Of a stretch of DNA of 64,000 nt, positions 1 to 7,608 are shown in pieces. Every line of letters begins with the position of its first letter. Positions within the stretch are counted from its first letter, which is position 1. Under the pieces are notes generated by a model. That model was not told the origin of the DNA. It worked only from the letters and a program-made list of their open reading frames with translations, and ran no database searches. The translations under genes and the position numbers were made by a program. This DNA comes from Algoriphagus lacus (GTDB lineage Bacteria > Bacteroidota > Bacteroidia > Cytophagales > Cyclobacteriaceae): NCBI RefSeq assembly GCF_003583985.1, contig NZ_QXML01000001.1:372001-436000 (forward strand), read 5' to 3'.

Positions 1-919
1 CAAAGCGATCCAGATTTGTAACCTGTTGATCGACTTCCACTTGGGAAAAATCCGGGTTAAAAGTCAAATCCAAATTTAAAGCAGGCCCAATCCCGATTTT
101 GGCATCTCCACCGAAGGAAGGGGTAAGTTCTTCCTGAGTCCCTTCCAGAAAATTTTTGGAAGCTCTTGCCGCAGTGTAGGGAATCAAAGAAATGTTTGCG
201 GAGCTCTTCTTGAGCGGTTCTTCGAAGATGAGTTTTCTCAAAAAGGCTGTACTGAGGATCGGAATATTTCTTGGAACCGGAGACCAGGTGCTTCGTTCGC
301 CATAATGACTGTCGATTCGATAAAAATTGACATTCCAGTTTTGAGCTCCTTCGTTGAAACGGATGCTGGTCAAAGGAATGACCACCTCCGCCTGCCAGGA
401 ATTTTCATTGATTTTTGCAACTGAAAACCACTTATTGTCCCAAGCCAGGCTCAAATCTTCTGATCGTGTACCTCCGTTGGAGACTAAGCCTTCCCGTTGA
501 ACGCCATAGGGATTGATCCCAAATTGAAATGCGTTGGTCTTGTCATTGAAAGTGTCAAAAACAAACACAATGGCATCGTTTTGCTCTCCGCGGAAATCCC
601 GTCTTAGCGAAGTGGATACATATTTTCGCGGTCCGTTATTTTCCATCACCGCCGCGATGTAGAGGTTGTTTTCGTCGAAAGCGACTTTTACACGGGTATT
701 TACCTGAGACCTGGACGTATCGGAAGGAAAATATTGTCTGAATTCCCCGTTCCATCCCTCACTGTCAGTCCAGATGGGTTCATCCAGAATTCCATCCAAA
801 ACAATAGGTTCCTTCAGCTTGAAAGCAAAGGCATTTGAGTTTCCCTCATCGACTTGTTGGGCGAAAAGGAAAGGGCAGAAAAGGAAGAGAATTGAAATAG
901 TTCCGAAAAGGGACTTCAT
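1..919 (-). CDS. DUF5916 / CBM9-like outer-membrane protein (5' part only)
   Basis: The gene runs off the left edge, so only the first 306 codons are seen. The ATG at 919 opens a signal peptide (MKSLFGTISILFLF, then an FAQQ cleavage region). A CBM9-like beta domain follows, with VLDGILDEPIW near residue 43, RRDFRGEQNDAIV and FGINPYGVQREG. The visible part ends in FNPDFSQVEVDQQV, which is the usual lead-in to the DUF5916 beta-barrel. Family members are exported proteins of Bacteroidota, often found near degradative genes. Their substrate is not established. A complete promoter lies just upstream at 936-967, so the gene is transcribed separately from yjbQ. The family call is strong and the function is unknown. 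Confidence 0.85.
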   Translation of the reverse strand, partial: MKSLFGTISILFLFCPFLFAQQVDEGNSNAFAFKLKEPIVLDGILDEPIWTDSEGWNGEFRQYFPSDTSRSQVNTRVKVAFDENNLYIAAVMENNGPRKYVSTSLRRDFRGEQNDAIVFVFDTFNDKTNAFQFGINPYGVQREGLVSNGGTRSEDLSLAWDNKWFSVAKINENSWQAEVVIPLTSIRFNEGAQNWNVNFYRIDSHYGERSTWSPVPRNIPILSTAFLRKLIFEEPLKKSSANISLIPYTAARASKNFLEGTQEELTPSFGGDAKIGIGPALNLDLTFNPDFSQVEVDQQVTNLDRF

Positions 920-935
920 AGGTTGGAGCAACACT

Positions 936-967
936 CAAAATTAGCTTTTGGAAATCGCAGGATCCAA
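936..967 (-). promoter_or_regulatory. Bacteroidota-type promoter for the DUF5916 gene
   Basis: On the minus strand a TTG (967-965) lies 21 bases upstream of TAATTTTG (943-936). This matches the TTG/TAnnTTTG consensus of the primary sigma factor of Bacteroidota. The predicted start is near 930, which leaves a leader of about 11 bases before the ATG at 919. The call rests on a consensus match only. Confidence 0.5.
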
Positions 968-1006
968 AGAATTTTATCAAAGGCAAAAAAGGGTTTTAAT
1001 TTCGAC

Positions 1007-1435
1007 TTATGGAGCTCCGAAAGCTGTCAGGACCAAATTTCGGGAGCCCCCGTCCCTGCGAAATTCACAGAGGTAAATCCCTTGCCAGATTCCTAAAGCC
1101 AGTTTTCCGGAAGAAATGGGGACTTGAACGCTCGTCCCGAAAAATGCGCTTTTGATATGGGCAGGCATATCGTCGGCTCCTTCATAATTATGCACAAACC
1201 GAGGATAAGATTCCGGAATCAGTTCATTGACAAAAGTCTGAAAATCTTTCCTCACAGTTGGATCCGCATTCTCGTTGATGCATAGTCCTGCAGAGGTATG
1301 CTGAATAAAAACCTGCAAAAATCCAATACGGATCTCCCTGATTTCAGGAATCGTTTTTTCGATCTGGTCTGTAATCAGGTGATAGCCCTGATGGTAGCTT
1401 GGCAATCGAAGCTGCTTTTGGAAGTAAAGGGACAT
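1007..1435 (-). CDS. YjbQ / UPF0047 family protein
   Basis: This 142-residue protein covers the whole single-domain YjbQ family. The conserved motifs are HTSAG (46-50), NEN (54-56), DDMPAHIK (88-95) and GIWQGIYLCEF (115-125). The histidines probably bind a metal in the trimer known from family structures. Some members have shown weak thiamine-phosphate-synthase activity and can replace ThiE, which explains the common name secondary thiamine-phosphate synthase. The physiological role is unsettled. The gene starts 3 bases after the FAH gene stop and is almost certainly cotranscribed with it. The divergent locus next door is TPP-controlled, which is suggestive but proves nothing. Confidence 0.9.
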   Translation of the reverse strand: MSLYFQKQLRLPSYHQGYHLITDQIEKTIPEIREIRIGFLQVFIQHTSAGLCINENADPTVRKDFQTFVNELIPESYPRFVHNYEGADDMPAHIKSAFFGTSVQVPISSGKLALGIWQGIYLCEFRRDGGSRNLVLTAFGAP

Positions 1436-1438
1436 GGA

Positions 1439-2284
1439 TTAAATCGATCCCACTTTATTTTCCAAGGTTCCGATTCCTTCAATCCTGATTTTGACAAGGT
1501 CCCCGGCCCGAAGGGTAAAATTATCCGGGACGATGCCAGTTCCTGTCATCATCAGGCAACCGATAGGAAACGTATTTGCCCGAAAAAGCCAATCTGCGAG
1601 TTCTTGAGGTTTTCGCTTCATCTGGGCCAAAGTCGTATCTCCCGAGGCTTCGATTTTTCCGTTTCTGTGGATTTCAAGATGGATTGTAGTGGTGTCCGGA
1701 AGCATTTCTTCCTGAATCAAGAGGCAAGGCCCGACTGCTGCGCAGCCTTGATACACTTTTGACTGTGGCAAATAGAGCGGATTTTCTCCCTCGATGCTTC
1801 GGCTACTCATGTCATTGCCCACGGTGAATCCCTGCACTTTTCCCGATGGAGATATCAACAAGGTTAACTCCGGCTCGGGCACATCCCAAGTGGAGTCTTT
1901 TCGGATGTTCACGGTTTCTCCCGGATTGGATACCCGGCTTGCGGTGGCTTTGAAAAAAAGTTCTGGTCGGTCAGCTGCATAGACTTTGTCGTAAAAATCC
2001 GCCCCACCGGCATCTTTGGACTCCTCCATGCGGGCGGTTCGGCTACGATAATACGTCACTCCTGCTGCCCAGATTTCCTGATTTCCCATGGGGGCCAAAA
2101 GCCCTTCCGATTTGAGTTCGGTGGCTTTTTCCGCACTGATTTTTTCCCAATGAGCAGCCTCTGATTTCAACAGTTTTGGCAAATGCTCCCTCCCCAACAA
2201 TTGATCCCAGTCGAGTTCGGGACCTAACAAAAATTCCTGGTCAGTTTCCAAAAGTGTTCCTGAAATTAGTTTGAATAAGCGCAT
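1439..2284 (-). CDS. fumarylacetoacetate hydrolase family protein
   Basis: I place the start at the ATG at 2284 (281 residues, MRLFKLISG). A GTG at 2362 would add 26 residues, but that extension overlaps the promoter of the divergent riboswitch gene and is rich in KPQ. The FAH fold is clear: RPELFFKA, then DVPEPELTLL with the paired acidic metal ligands, GFTVGNDMSSRSIEGENP, a K-containing LPQSKVYQG stretch, and MMTGTGIVP near the C-terminus. These enzymes act on acylpyruvates or 2-hydroxy-dienoate-type substrates with Mg or Mn. The substrate here cannot be read from sequence. The protein is cytoplasmic and cotranscribed with yjbQ. Confidence 0.88.
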   Translation of the reverse strand: MRLFKLISGTLLETDQEFLLGPELDWDQLLGREHLPKLLKSEAAHWEKISAEKATELKSEGLLAPMGNQEIWAAGVTYYRSRTARMEESKDAGGADFYDKVYAADRPELFFKATASRVSNPGETVNIRKDSTWDVPEPELTLLISPSGKVQGFTVGNDMSSRSIEGENPLYLPQSKVYQGCAAVGPCLLIQEEMLPDTTTIHLEIHRNGKIEASGDTTLAQMKRKPQELADWLFRANTFPIGCLMMTGTGIVPDNFTLRAGDLVKIRIEGIGTLENKVGSI

Positions 2285-2343
2285 TGGTTTTTGGGTTTGA
2301 GGTTTGGGCTTGAATTTATAAAAATCCAATTGAAGCGGAGTCC

Positions 2344-2373
2344 TTGCAAAAAAACTTTTCACGCTTACCTTTG
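2344..2373 (+). promoter_or_regulatory. promoter of the TPP-riboswitch transcript
   Basis: TTG at 2344-2346, a 19-base spacer and TACCTTTG at 2366-2373 form an exact Bacteroidota promoter. The expected transcription start (about 2379-2381) falls directly before the first paired bases of the riboswitch at 2382, so position and consensus support each other. Confidence 0.72.
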
Positions 2374-2381
2374 CTTCCAGA

Positions 2382-2461
2382 TCATAAGGGGTGCCTTAAT
2401 ACAACGGGCTGAGATCATACCCATACGACCTGATCCGGGTAATGCCGGCGAAGGGAAATGA
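2382..2461 (+). promoter_or_regulatory. TPP riboswitch (THI element)
   Basis: The THI-box consensus blocks occur in order: GGGGTGCC (2388-2395), CTGAGA (2409-2414), ACCC near 2419, ACCTGATC (2428-2435), TAATGCC (2440-2446) and GCGAAGGGA (2448-2456). The closing helix P1 pairs TCAT (2382-2385) with ATGA (2458-2461). The element binds thiamine pyrophosphate and normally switches off thiamine synthesis or uptake genes. It lies 155 bases upstream of a TonB-dependent receptor on the same strand. Its length and motif order are those of the Rfam TPP family. Confidence 0.95.
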
Positions 2462-2615
2462 GAAAGCGTAGCGTACATGTAAATTGATTCTGCCGAAGTG
2501 CTAGCCTTCGAAAGGTCTGTTGCGTTTCTGCTTCGCAAAACGGGTAAACAATCACGGAAGACCTCCCCTGGGTTTTCTTATGTTTCACTCAACCACCCGA
2601 AAGGGAAGATTAAAA
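2462..2615 (+). promoter_or_regulatory. leader / putative expression platform of the TPP riboswitch
   Basis: This 154-base stretch between aptamer and ATG holds several hairpins. CGAAG (2494-2498) pairs with CTTCG (2506-2510). AGGTCT (2513-2518) pairs with AGACCT (2559-2564) and encloses TTGCG/CGCAA (2520-2524 with 2534-2538). A short CCC-GAAA-GGG hairpin (2596-2605) ends ten bases before the start codon. No clear U-tract terminator is seen. Control could therefore act on translation or through a non-canonical terminator. Which helix competes with the aptamer is not resolved by eye. Confidence 0.5.
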
Positions 2616-5003
2616 ATGAAAAAAACACTAACAGGCTTGGTACTATACCTAGCCGTATTTTCAGCTTGGGCACAACAAAGCCTAAGCGGAAAAGTAACAG
2701 ATGCCAAAACAGGTGAGGTCTTGGTAGGTGCCTTTGTCTGGACTGAAAACCTGGGTAAAGGAGCTGTCACGGACGAGAAAGGTCTGTTTACCCTGACCAA
2801 ACTGCCGATGGGTCCGTTGGAATTGAGAATTTCTTACTTGGGTTTTGAGACCTATCGACAGTTGGTTTCGGTTCCCTATTCCGGACAATTGGAAATTTCA
2901 TTGGTAAGTAAAGAGATCCTCACAGAAGAGTTTATCGTTTCGGCTACCCGTGCCGCAGCGACTACTCCGACCACATTTTCCACTGTGGATAAGTCGGAAA
3001 TCGCCAAACGAAATTTGGGACAGGATATTCCCATTTTGTTGAATTTCACTCCCTCTGTGGTAAGTTTTTCCGATGCTGGAGCGGGTGTGGGATACACAGG
3101 ATTGCGAATCCGAGGCTCGGACCAAACGCGAATCAACGCAACTGTGAACGGGATTCCGCTTAATGATGCCGAATCTCACGGGGTTTTCTGGGTCAATATG
3201 CCTGACTTCGCTTCCTCGGTGGACAATATCCAAATTCAGCGCGGAGTTGGAACCTCAACCAATGGGGCGGCCACATTTGGCGCCAGCCTCAACTTCCAGA
3301 CGGATACCCGACAAGATGAGGCTTATGCTGAATTGGATAACGGTTTTGGGTCGTTCAATACCTGGAGACATACGGTCAAGGCTGGGACAGGATTACTCAA
3401 TAACCGATTTGCAGTAGATGCACGATTGTCCAAAATTACCTCGGATGGCTACGTGGATCGGGCCTTTTCAGATCTAAGTAGTTGGTTTGTTTCAGGCGGA
3501 TACTATGGAGAAAAGAACGTGATCAAGCTGGTGGCTTTCTCGGGAAAAGAGCAAACCTACCAAAGTTGGTGGGGTCTTCCTGAGGATAAACTGGAGAATG
3601 ACCGAACTTGGAATTACTACACCTATGACAATGAAACGGATAATTATCAACAGGATCATTATCAGTTGATTTATACCGGAAAAGTAGGGTCCAACTGGAA
3701 GACGAATCTTGCCCTGCACTACACTTATGGCCGTGGATATTATGAGCAGTTTCGGGAGGATGATGATTTTGAAAGCTATGGGCTATCGCCTGTGACTATC
3801 GGAAATGAAGTAATCGAAAGCACAGACATAATCCGTCGCCGCTGGCTGGACAATGACTTTTATGGATTTGTAGGGTCTGTGAATTATGTCTCAACGGATG
3901 GAAAGCTTGATGTAATTCTTGGAGGTGGAGCCAACCGATACGACGGGGGGCACTTTGGAGAGATCATTTGGGCCAGGATTGCCGGAAATACCAACATCCG
4001 TGACCGATACTACGACAACAATGCGATCAAAGACGACCGGAATATCTACGCCAAAGCAACCTATGAGGTAAGTCCGGGCTTGAATATTTTTGGCGATCTG
4101 CAGCTTCGCGGGATTGATTATTCCTTTGCAGGCGTCAATGACGATCAGCGAATTGTGGATGGCCAGGAGAGCTACACCTTCTTCAATCCGAAGTTTGGAT
4201 TTTCCTATGAAAAAGGAAGTCAGACGTGGTATGCCAGCTATGCGGTTGCCAATCGTGAACCCACCCGTTCGGACTTCACGGACAATCCAATCACGGAAGT
4301 TCCCCGTCCGGAGCGCCTCAACAACATCGAAGCGGGTGTCCGCGCCAAGTCAGGTCGGCTTAGCTACAACGCCAACTTCTACTACATGGATTACAAAGAT
4401 CAGTTGATCCTGACTGGGCAAATCAATGATGTGGGAGCCTATATCCGGGAAAATGTGGAATCTTCCTATCGTGCCGGAATCGAGTTGGACGGAGCATATC
4501 AGCTCTCTTCCTCCTGGACTTTGGGGGGAAATATTGCGGTGAGCCAAAATAAAATCAGGGAATTCACGGAGTACGTGGACGACTACAGTACTGAAGAGTT
4601 TCAGCAGGAAAGTTTTACCTATACCGACACTGACATCGCCTTTTCTCCCAATGTGGTGGGCTCGGCGATTATCGAGTTCAAGCCTTTAAAAAATCTTTCC
4701 TTGAACTGGCTGAGCAAATATGTGGGAAGGCAGTACCTGGATAACACGAGCAATGAAGCCCGATCCTTGGATGCCTTTTTCACCAATGATTTGCGAATAA
4801 GCTACTCGGCCCAGCCTCGGTTTTTCAAAGGTCTGGAGCTCAATTTGCTGATCAACAATATCTTCAATGAGCTCTACGAACCGAATGGCTATACCTTTAG
4901 CTATTTCGTGCCTGGAGGAAACGGACGTGAATTGGTTACCGAGAACTTCTATTATCCACAGGCCGGGACGAACTTCCTGTTGGGTTTGAAGATGAAGTTT
5001 TAA
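2616..5003 (+). CDS. TonB-dependent receptor, probably for thiamine or a thiamine precursor
   Basis: I chose the ATG at 2616, which opens a signal peptide (MKKTLTGLVLYLAVFSAWAQ), over an in-frame upstream start at 2520 inside the leader. The 795-residue protein has a carboxypeptidase-regulatory-like domain (about 22-100), a plug (about 120-240, with TGLRIRGSDQTRIN) and a 22-strand-type barrel. It ends in a terminal phenylalanine (LLGLKMKF), as outer-membrane barrels do. It imports a ligand across the outer membrane using TonB energy. The TPP riboswitch upstream is the only evidence for the ligand. TPP-controlled receptors of this kind are known in Bacteroidota. No inner-membrane PnuT-like partner or thiamine kinase follows, so the gene stands alone. 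Confidence 0.9.
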   Translation: MKKTLTGLVLYLAVFSAWAQQSLSGKVTDAKTGEVLVGAFVWTENLGKGAVTDEKGLFTLTKLPMGPLELRISYLGFETYRQLVSVPYSGQLEISLVSKEILTEEFIVSATRAAATTPTTFSTVDKSEIAKRNLGQDIPILLNFTPSVVSFSDAGAGVGYTGLRIRGSDQTRINATVNGIPLNDAESHGVFWVNMPDFASSVDNIQIQRGVGTSTNGAATFGASLNFQTDTRQDEAYAELDNGFGSFNTWRHTVKAGTGLLNNRFAVDARLSKITSDGYVDRAFSDLSSWFVSGGYYGEKNVIKLVAFSGKEQTYQSWWGLPEDKLENDRTWNYYTYDNETDNYQQDHYQLIYTGKVGSNWKTNLALHYTYGRGYYEQFREDDDFESYGLSPVTIGNEVIESTDIIRRRWLDNDFYGFVGSVNYVSTDGKLDVILGGGANRYDGGHFGEIIWARIAGNTNIRDRYYDNNAIKDDRNIYAKATYEVSPGLNIFGDLQLRGIDYSFAGVNDDQRIVDGQESYTFFNPKFGFSYEKGSQTWYASYAVANREPTRSDFTDNPITEVPRPERLNNIEAGVRAKSGRLSYNANFYYMDYKDQLILTGQINDVGAYIRENVESSYRAGIELDGAYQLSSSWTLGGNIAVSQNKIREFTEYVDDYSTEEFQQESFTYTDTDIAFSPNVVGSAIIEFKPLKNLSLNWLSKYVGRQYLDNTSNEARSLDAFFTNDLRISYSAQPRFFKGLELNLLINNIFNELYEPNGYTFSYFVPGGNGRELVTENFYYPQAGTNFLLGLKMKF

Positions 5004-5016
5004 GGAATTATTTTAT

Positions 5017-5090
5017 CTCTCACAGATGGCACAGATGAACACAGGTAAATAGAGATCTGTGGATATCAGTGAAATCTGTGAGAGTCTTTT
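5017..5090 (+). repeat. CACAGAT-rich intergenic inverted repeat, possible terminator
   Basis: CTCTCACAGAT (5017-5027) and ATCTGTGAGAG (5074-5084) are perfect inverted 11-mers. The second is followed by TCTTTTTTG. Inside lie further copies of the core: CACAGATG at 5021 and 5030, and GATCTGTGG near 5054. The pattern resembles a dispersed intergenic repeat (stacked CACAGAT/ATCTGTG words) that I recall from many Bacteroidota genomes. The U-rich tail could end the receptor transcript. Confidence 0.5.
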
Positions 5091-5124
5091 TTGAATGATA
5101 TGTTTATTTGAATACGTAAGGATA

Positions 5125-5151
5125 TGTAAAGATTTTTCGATTTTCTTTACA
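5125..5151. repeat. inverted repeat between convergent genes
   Basis: TGTAAAGA (5125-5132) and TCTTTACA (5144-5151) are perfect inverted 8-mers with an 11-base T-rich loop, sited between the receptor and the convergent YceI gene. It may help end transcription, but no clear U-tract follows on either strand. Confidence 0.3.
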
Positions 5152-5192
5152 GAGTAAAAGGCCCATGTAAAGCTGCTATACATTAGCTCAAA

Positions 5193-5837
5193 TCACTTTT
5201 TGCTTTCCATCATAAGCTCAACCTGGAATTCAATCTCCCGATCCACCAAAGTCCGGTCCGTCCAATAGCCTTCGTAGGCAATATTCCAGTCAAATCGATC
5301 GATTAGAAATCGGGCATTGATTGAATTTCCGTTGTGAATGGCCATAAAAGTGATGTTTTTGCTAATTCCTCGAATGCTTAGATTCCCTGAAATTTCCAGA
5401 TTTTCAGGGGAATGAGTCTTTATTTTGGTGATTTCAAAGGTTGAGATAGGGAAGTTATCCACATCAAAAAAGTCCGAATCCATCAGATGTTCTGTCAGAT
5501 TTTTGATCGGAATAGGATCGGATATGGGAATATCTGTAATCGTAATCCGCTTCATGTCAATTTCAAATTTGCCACCGATCAGGTCAGTTTTGTTCCTTAG
5601 CAAAAATCCCTGATTTATGCCGACTTCTCCTTCATGACTTCCGGTTCTTCTCATTTTGGTTCCTTTCCAGAAAAGTTTGGATCGCTCTAGGTCAAGATTT
5701 ATCGTGTCTAGTTCCGACTCTTGCTGGCTACTTTGGCTTTTGGGAGCTTGTATATGAACCTTTTGGACTTCGGAAGTTGACTTATCCACACAGCTGGCAG
5801 CCAAGAGAAGTAAGAGGATTATCCCCAACTTATTCAT
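5193..5837 (-). CDS. YceI-family lipoprotein
   Basis: The ATG at 5837 opens a lipoprotein signal (MNKLGIILLLLLAASC, lipobox AASC). An upstream in-frame start at 5858 would put seven extra residues ahead of it. The 214-residue protein then carries a YceI-like lipocalin domain, with VGINQGFLL, GGKFEIDM, LMDSDFFDVDNFP, FEITKI and LSIRGISKNITF. YceI proteins bind isoprenoid-type or other hydrophobic ligands in the periplasm. The ligand here is unknown. The gene overlaps the upstream dioxygenase-like lipoprotein by 8 bases, so the two are translationally linked and probably act together in the envelope. Confidence 0.85.
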   Translation of the reverse strand: MNKLGIILLLLLAASCVDKSTSEVQKVHIQAPKSQSSQQESELDTINLDLERSKLFWKGTKMRRTGSHEGEVGINQGFLLRNKTDLIGGKFEIDMKRITITDIPISDPIPIKNLTEHLMDSDFFDVDNFPISTFEITKIKTHSPENLEISGNLSIRGISKNITFMAIHNGNSINARFLIDRFDWNIAYEGYWTDRTLVDREIEFQVELMMESKK

Positions 5838-6453
5838 AGTCAGGAATATGAAGGCCAAGAGTGATATCTCTATGGAAAGTAAGGATACCGTTTTCCTGTT
5901 TGGGCGATCCTATCCCGGAGCCTCCGCGATTAGGGAGAAGCGCCCTTTTTTGTTGGGTTAGGATCAGGTCATCTTCAAACATGAAATCATCCAGGTAATA
6001 TTCGTTTTTGTCCGGCTCCTTTACTGTCAAGTGAATGTGCTCCGGCTCGGATCCATCAGGATAGGCTGCCGGACGAAAGGTGAAAAAAGCATACTGCCCA
6101 CTTTCATCGGTTTTTATCCATCCTCTCAGGTATCCATGACGTCTTCCCCAGCCTGTTTCATTTCCCTTTTTGGGATAAATTCCCGTTCGGTCAGTGTGAT
6201 AGACATAGAGAATTACGCCGCTTGCAGGGGTTTTTCCATCGCTCTGAAATACCGTACCGGTAAGTTTGAGCTTGGGTGATGAACTATCAAATCCTGGCAG
6301 GGTATCAATTGGGATCAAGCTTTTTTCCCCAAATTCAAAGATGGCTTCGCAACCTTCACAGCCTCCGCCAACCATCTTGGGGGTCTGACCGGAGCAATTA
6401 CAATTCAGAAGGAGAAAAAAGGGAATGAGGGCTTTAATAAGGATTCGGGTCAT
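5830..6453 (-). CDS. intradiol ring-cleavage dioxygenase-like lipoprotein
   Basis: The ATG at 6453 gives 207 residues with an N-terminal export signal ending in cysteines (LLLNCNCSG, C18 or C20). The core matches the protocatechuate 3,4-dioxygenase fold: LTGTVFQSDGKTPASGVIL, YHTDRTGIYP, LRGWIKTDESGQYAFFTF, then YPDGSEPEHIHLTV. The four expected Fe(III) ligands are present as Tyr93, Tyr131, His139 and His141. A real aromatic-ring-cleaving enzyme is therefore possible, but an envelope-anchored location is unusual for catabolism. No catechol or protocatechuate pathway genes lie nearby. The gene sits between a LytTR regulator and a YceI lipoprotein. The substrate is unknown. Confidence 0.82.
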   Translation of the reverse strand: MTRILIKALIPFFLLLNCNCSGQTPKMVGGGCEGCEAIFEFGEKSLIPIDTLPGFDSSSPKLKLTGTVFQSDGKTPASGVILYVYHTDRTGIYPKKGNETGWGRRHGYLRGWIKTDESGQYAFFTFRPAAYPDGSEPEHIHLTVKEPDKNEYYLDDFMFEDDLILTQQKRALLPNRGGSGIGSPKQENGILTFHRDITLGLHIPDYE

Positions 6454-6533
6454 CACAGGTTCTTTTTCTGACAAAGTGAAAGAAAGAAAAAGAGGTCTAC
6501 AAAACCGATGCGCTGACCTGTGGAGATTGTACC

Positions 6534-7361
6534 TCAACCTGAGGGAGCATGTTCAAATTTGCTGCGAAAGTCCTGGACGTAATTTCTGCTCAGTCGCAGC
6601 TGCTGCCCAGTTGAAAGCAAAACATCATAATCTCCATTGCCTCGGGAATGGATCGAATCTACTTTCCTGACATTTACCAGGGTGGATTTATGGATTCGTA
6701 CAAAAATTGATGGGTCCAGTTTTTCAGAATAGGATTTGAGAGATCCTTGTTGCAGGTATTTTTTATCAGCAGTAAAAAACTCCACGTAAGGGGTGGCAGA
6801 GTAAATGTACAGAATGGCATCTATTTGAATTTTTTCTGTCTTTTTTCCAATCTGAAAGATTAAAAAATCTACACGGTCTAAAACTGTTGGATTTTGAGAA
6901 ATTGTAGTGAAGGGATTAGGAATGAGCGAAACACCGGCGTAGATCAGTAGGAATTTGTATAAATCATTGGAAACTGAATAGACTACATTTTCCCAAAACC
7001 CGAAAGTGTGATCATAAAACAGACCCGATACTGAGAACACCAAAAAGGCAAAAAAGAAAAGGTGTACAACTGTTGCCATAAGTACAAAAAGAACCCGGGA
7101 AGCCCATTTTGATCCGAGACTTGATAAAATTTTTGACCTTCGGAAAGCCATTCTCACCAGTAGAGCAACCGGAAGAATCAAGATCCAATGTAGATTGAAC
7201 AGTAGCGATTCTGAAAAGAAAAATGAGTAAGACTGGTATCTTGCGTGAAGGTAGTCCTGAAAAATGGTAGCCAACACGATCAGGACCAAGGCCACAGAAA
7301 ACTTGAAAGCAGGCTTGATTACTGCATTTCTGAACTTGAAAAATGGGGAGGATTTGACCAT
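6534..7361 (-). CDS. membrane-anchored LytTR transcriptional regulator
   Basis: The 275 residues divide into about four membrane helices (around 18-38, 50-70, 87-115 and 133-150) and a C-terminal LytTR DNA-binding domain (about 170-268). The domain shows QIDAILYIYSATPYVEFF, SLKSYSEKL, FVRIHKSTLVNVRKV and LRLSRNYV. There is no receiver domain, so this is a one-component membrane regulator and not a classical response regulator. It is the first gene of an operon with the dioxygenase-like and YceI lipoproteins and probably controls them. A complete promoter lies at 7402-7433. Confidence 0.88.
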   Translation of the reverse strand: MVKSSPFFKFRNAVIKPAFKFSVALVLIVLATIFQDYLHARYQSYSFFFSESLLFNLHWILILPVALLVRMAFRRSKILSSLGSKWASRVLFVLMATVVHLFFFAFLVFSVSGLFYDHTFGFWENVVYSVSNDLYKFLLIYAGVSLIPNPFTTISQNPTVLDRVDFLIFQIGKKTEKIQIDAILYIYSATPYVEFFTADKKYLQQGSLKSYSEKLDPSIFVRIHKSTLVNVRKVDSIHSRGNGDYDVLLSTGQQLRLSRNYVQDFRSKFEHAPSG

Positions 7362-7401
7362 AAAAGAATAACCGATTTTTCACCAATAATTCAAAATTGG
7401 C

Positions 7402-7433
7402 CAAATCTATTCTACTACAATCTGATAAGACAA
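7402..7433 (-). promoter_or_regulatory. promoter of the LytTR / dioxygenase-like / YceI operon
   Basis: Minus strand TTG (7433-7431), a 21-base spacer and TAGATTTG (7409-7402) match the Bacteroidota consensus. The predicted start near 7396 gives a leader of about 35 bases before the ATG at 7361. Confidence 0.5.
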
Positions 7434-7500
7434 ACTTTCCTATTGTTCTTTCCCAATACTCTGACCACCAAGCCAGTACCCGGAAACACTGATCCTGCCC

Positions 7501-7608
7501 CTAAATATATCCGGCCAGTTGAAATGCCATAAAAATGAGGCCCACTGAGACTAGTGCAAAACCAATTCCGATTAAACTATTCCCAATGGGCTTATTTTGA
7601 TTACTCAG
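7501..7608 (-). CDS. possible single-helix membrane microprotein
   Basis: A reading frame overlaps the stop region of the amidohydrolase gene and ends at 7501. From a CTG at 7608 it encodes 35 residues: a polar start (SNQNKPIGN), one hydrophobic helix (SLIGIGFALVSVGLIFMAF) and QLAGYI. The frame extends upstream to an ATG at 7650, which would add 14 unconvincing residues from inside the amidohydrolase gene. The composition is that of a real small membrane protein. The lack of a good ATG is the main objection: the CTG sits where a four-base overlapping ATG would be expected. I do not know a family for it. Confidence 0.35.
   Translation of the reverse strand: MSNQNKPIGNSLIGIGFALVSVGLIFMAFQLAGYI

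Noticed and set aside
1298..1762. 154-codon plus-strand frame across the yjbQ/FAH junction
   Set aside because: It is antisense to two clear genes with complete family motifs and shows no domain of its own.
2596..2605. CCC-GAAA-GGG hairpin just upstream of the receptor ATG as a ribosome-site sequestering stem
   Set aside because: Three base pairs are too few, and the phylum does not rely on Shine-Dalgarno pairing. I kept it only as part of the leader description.
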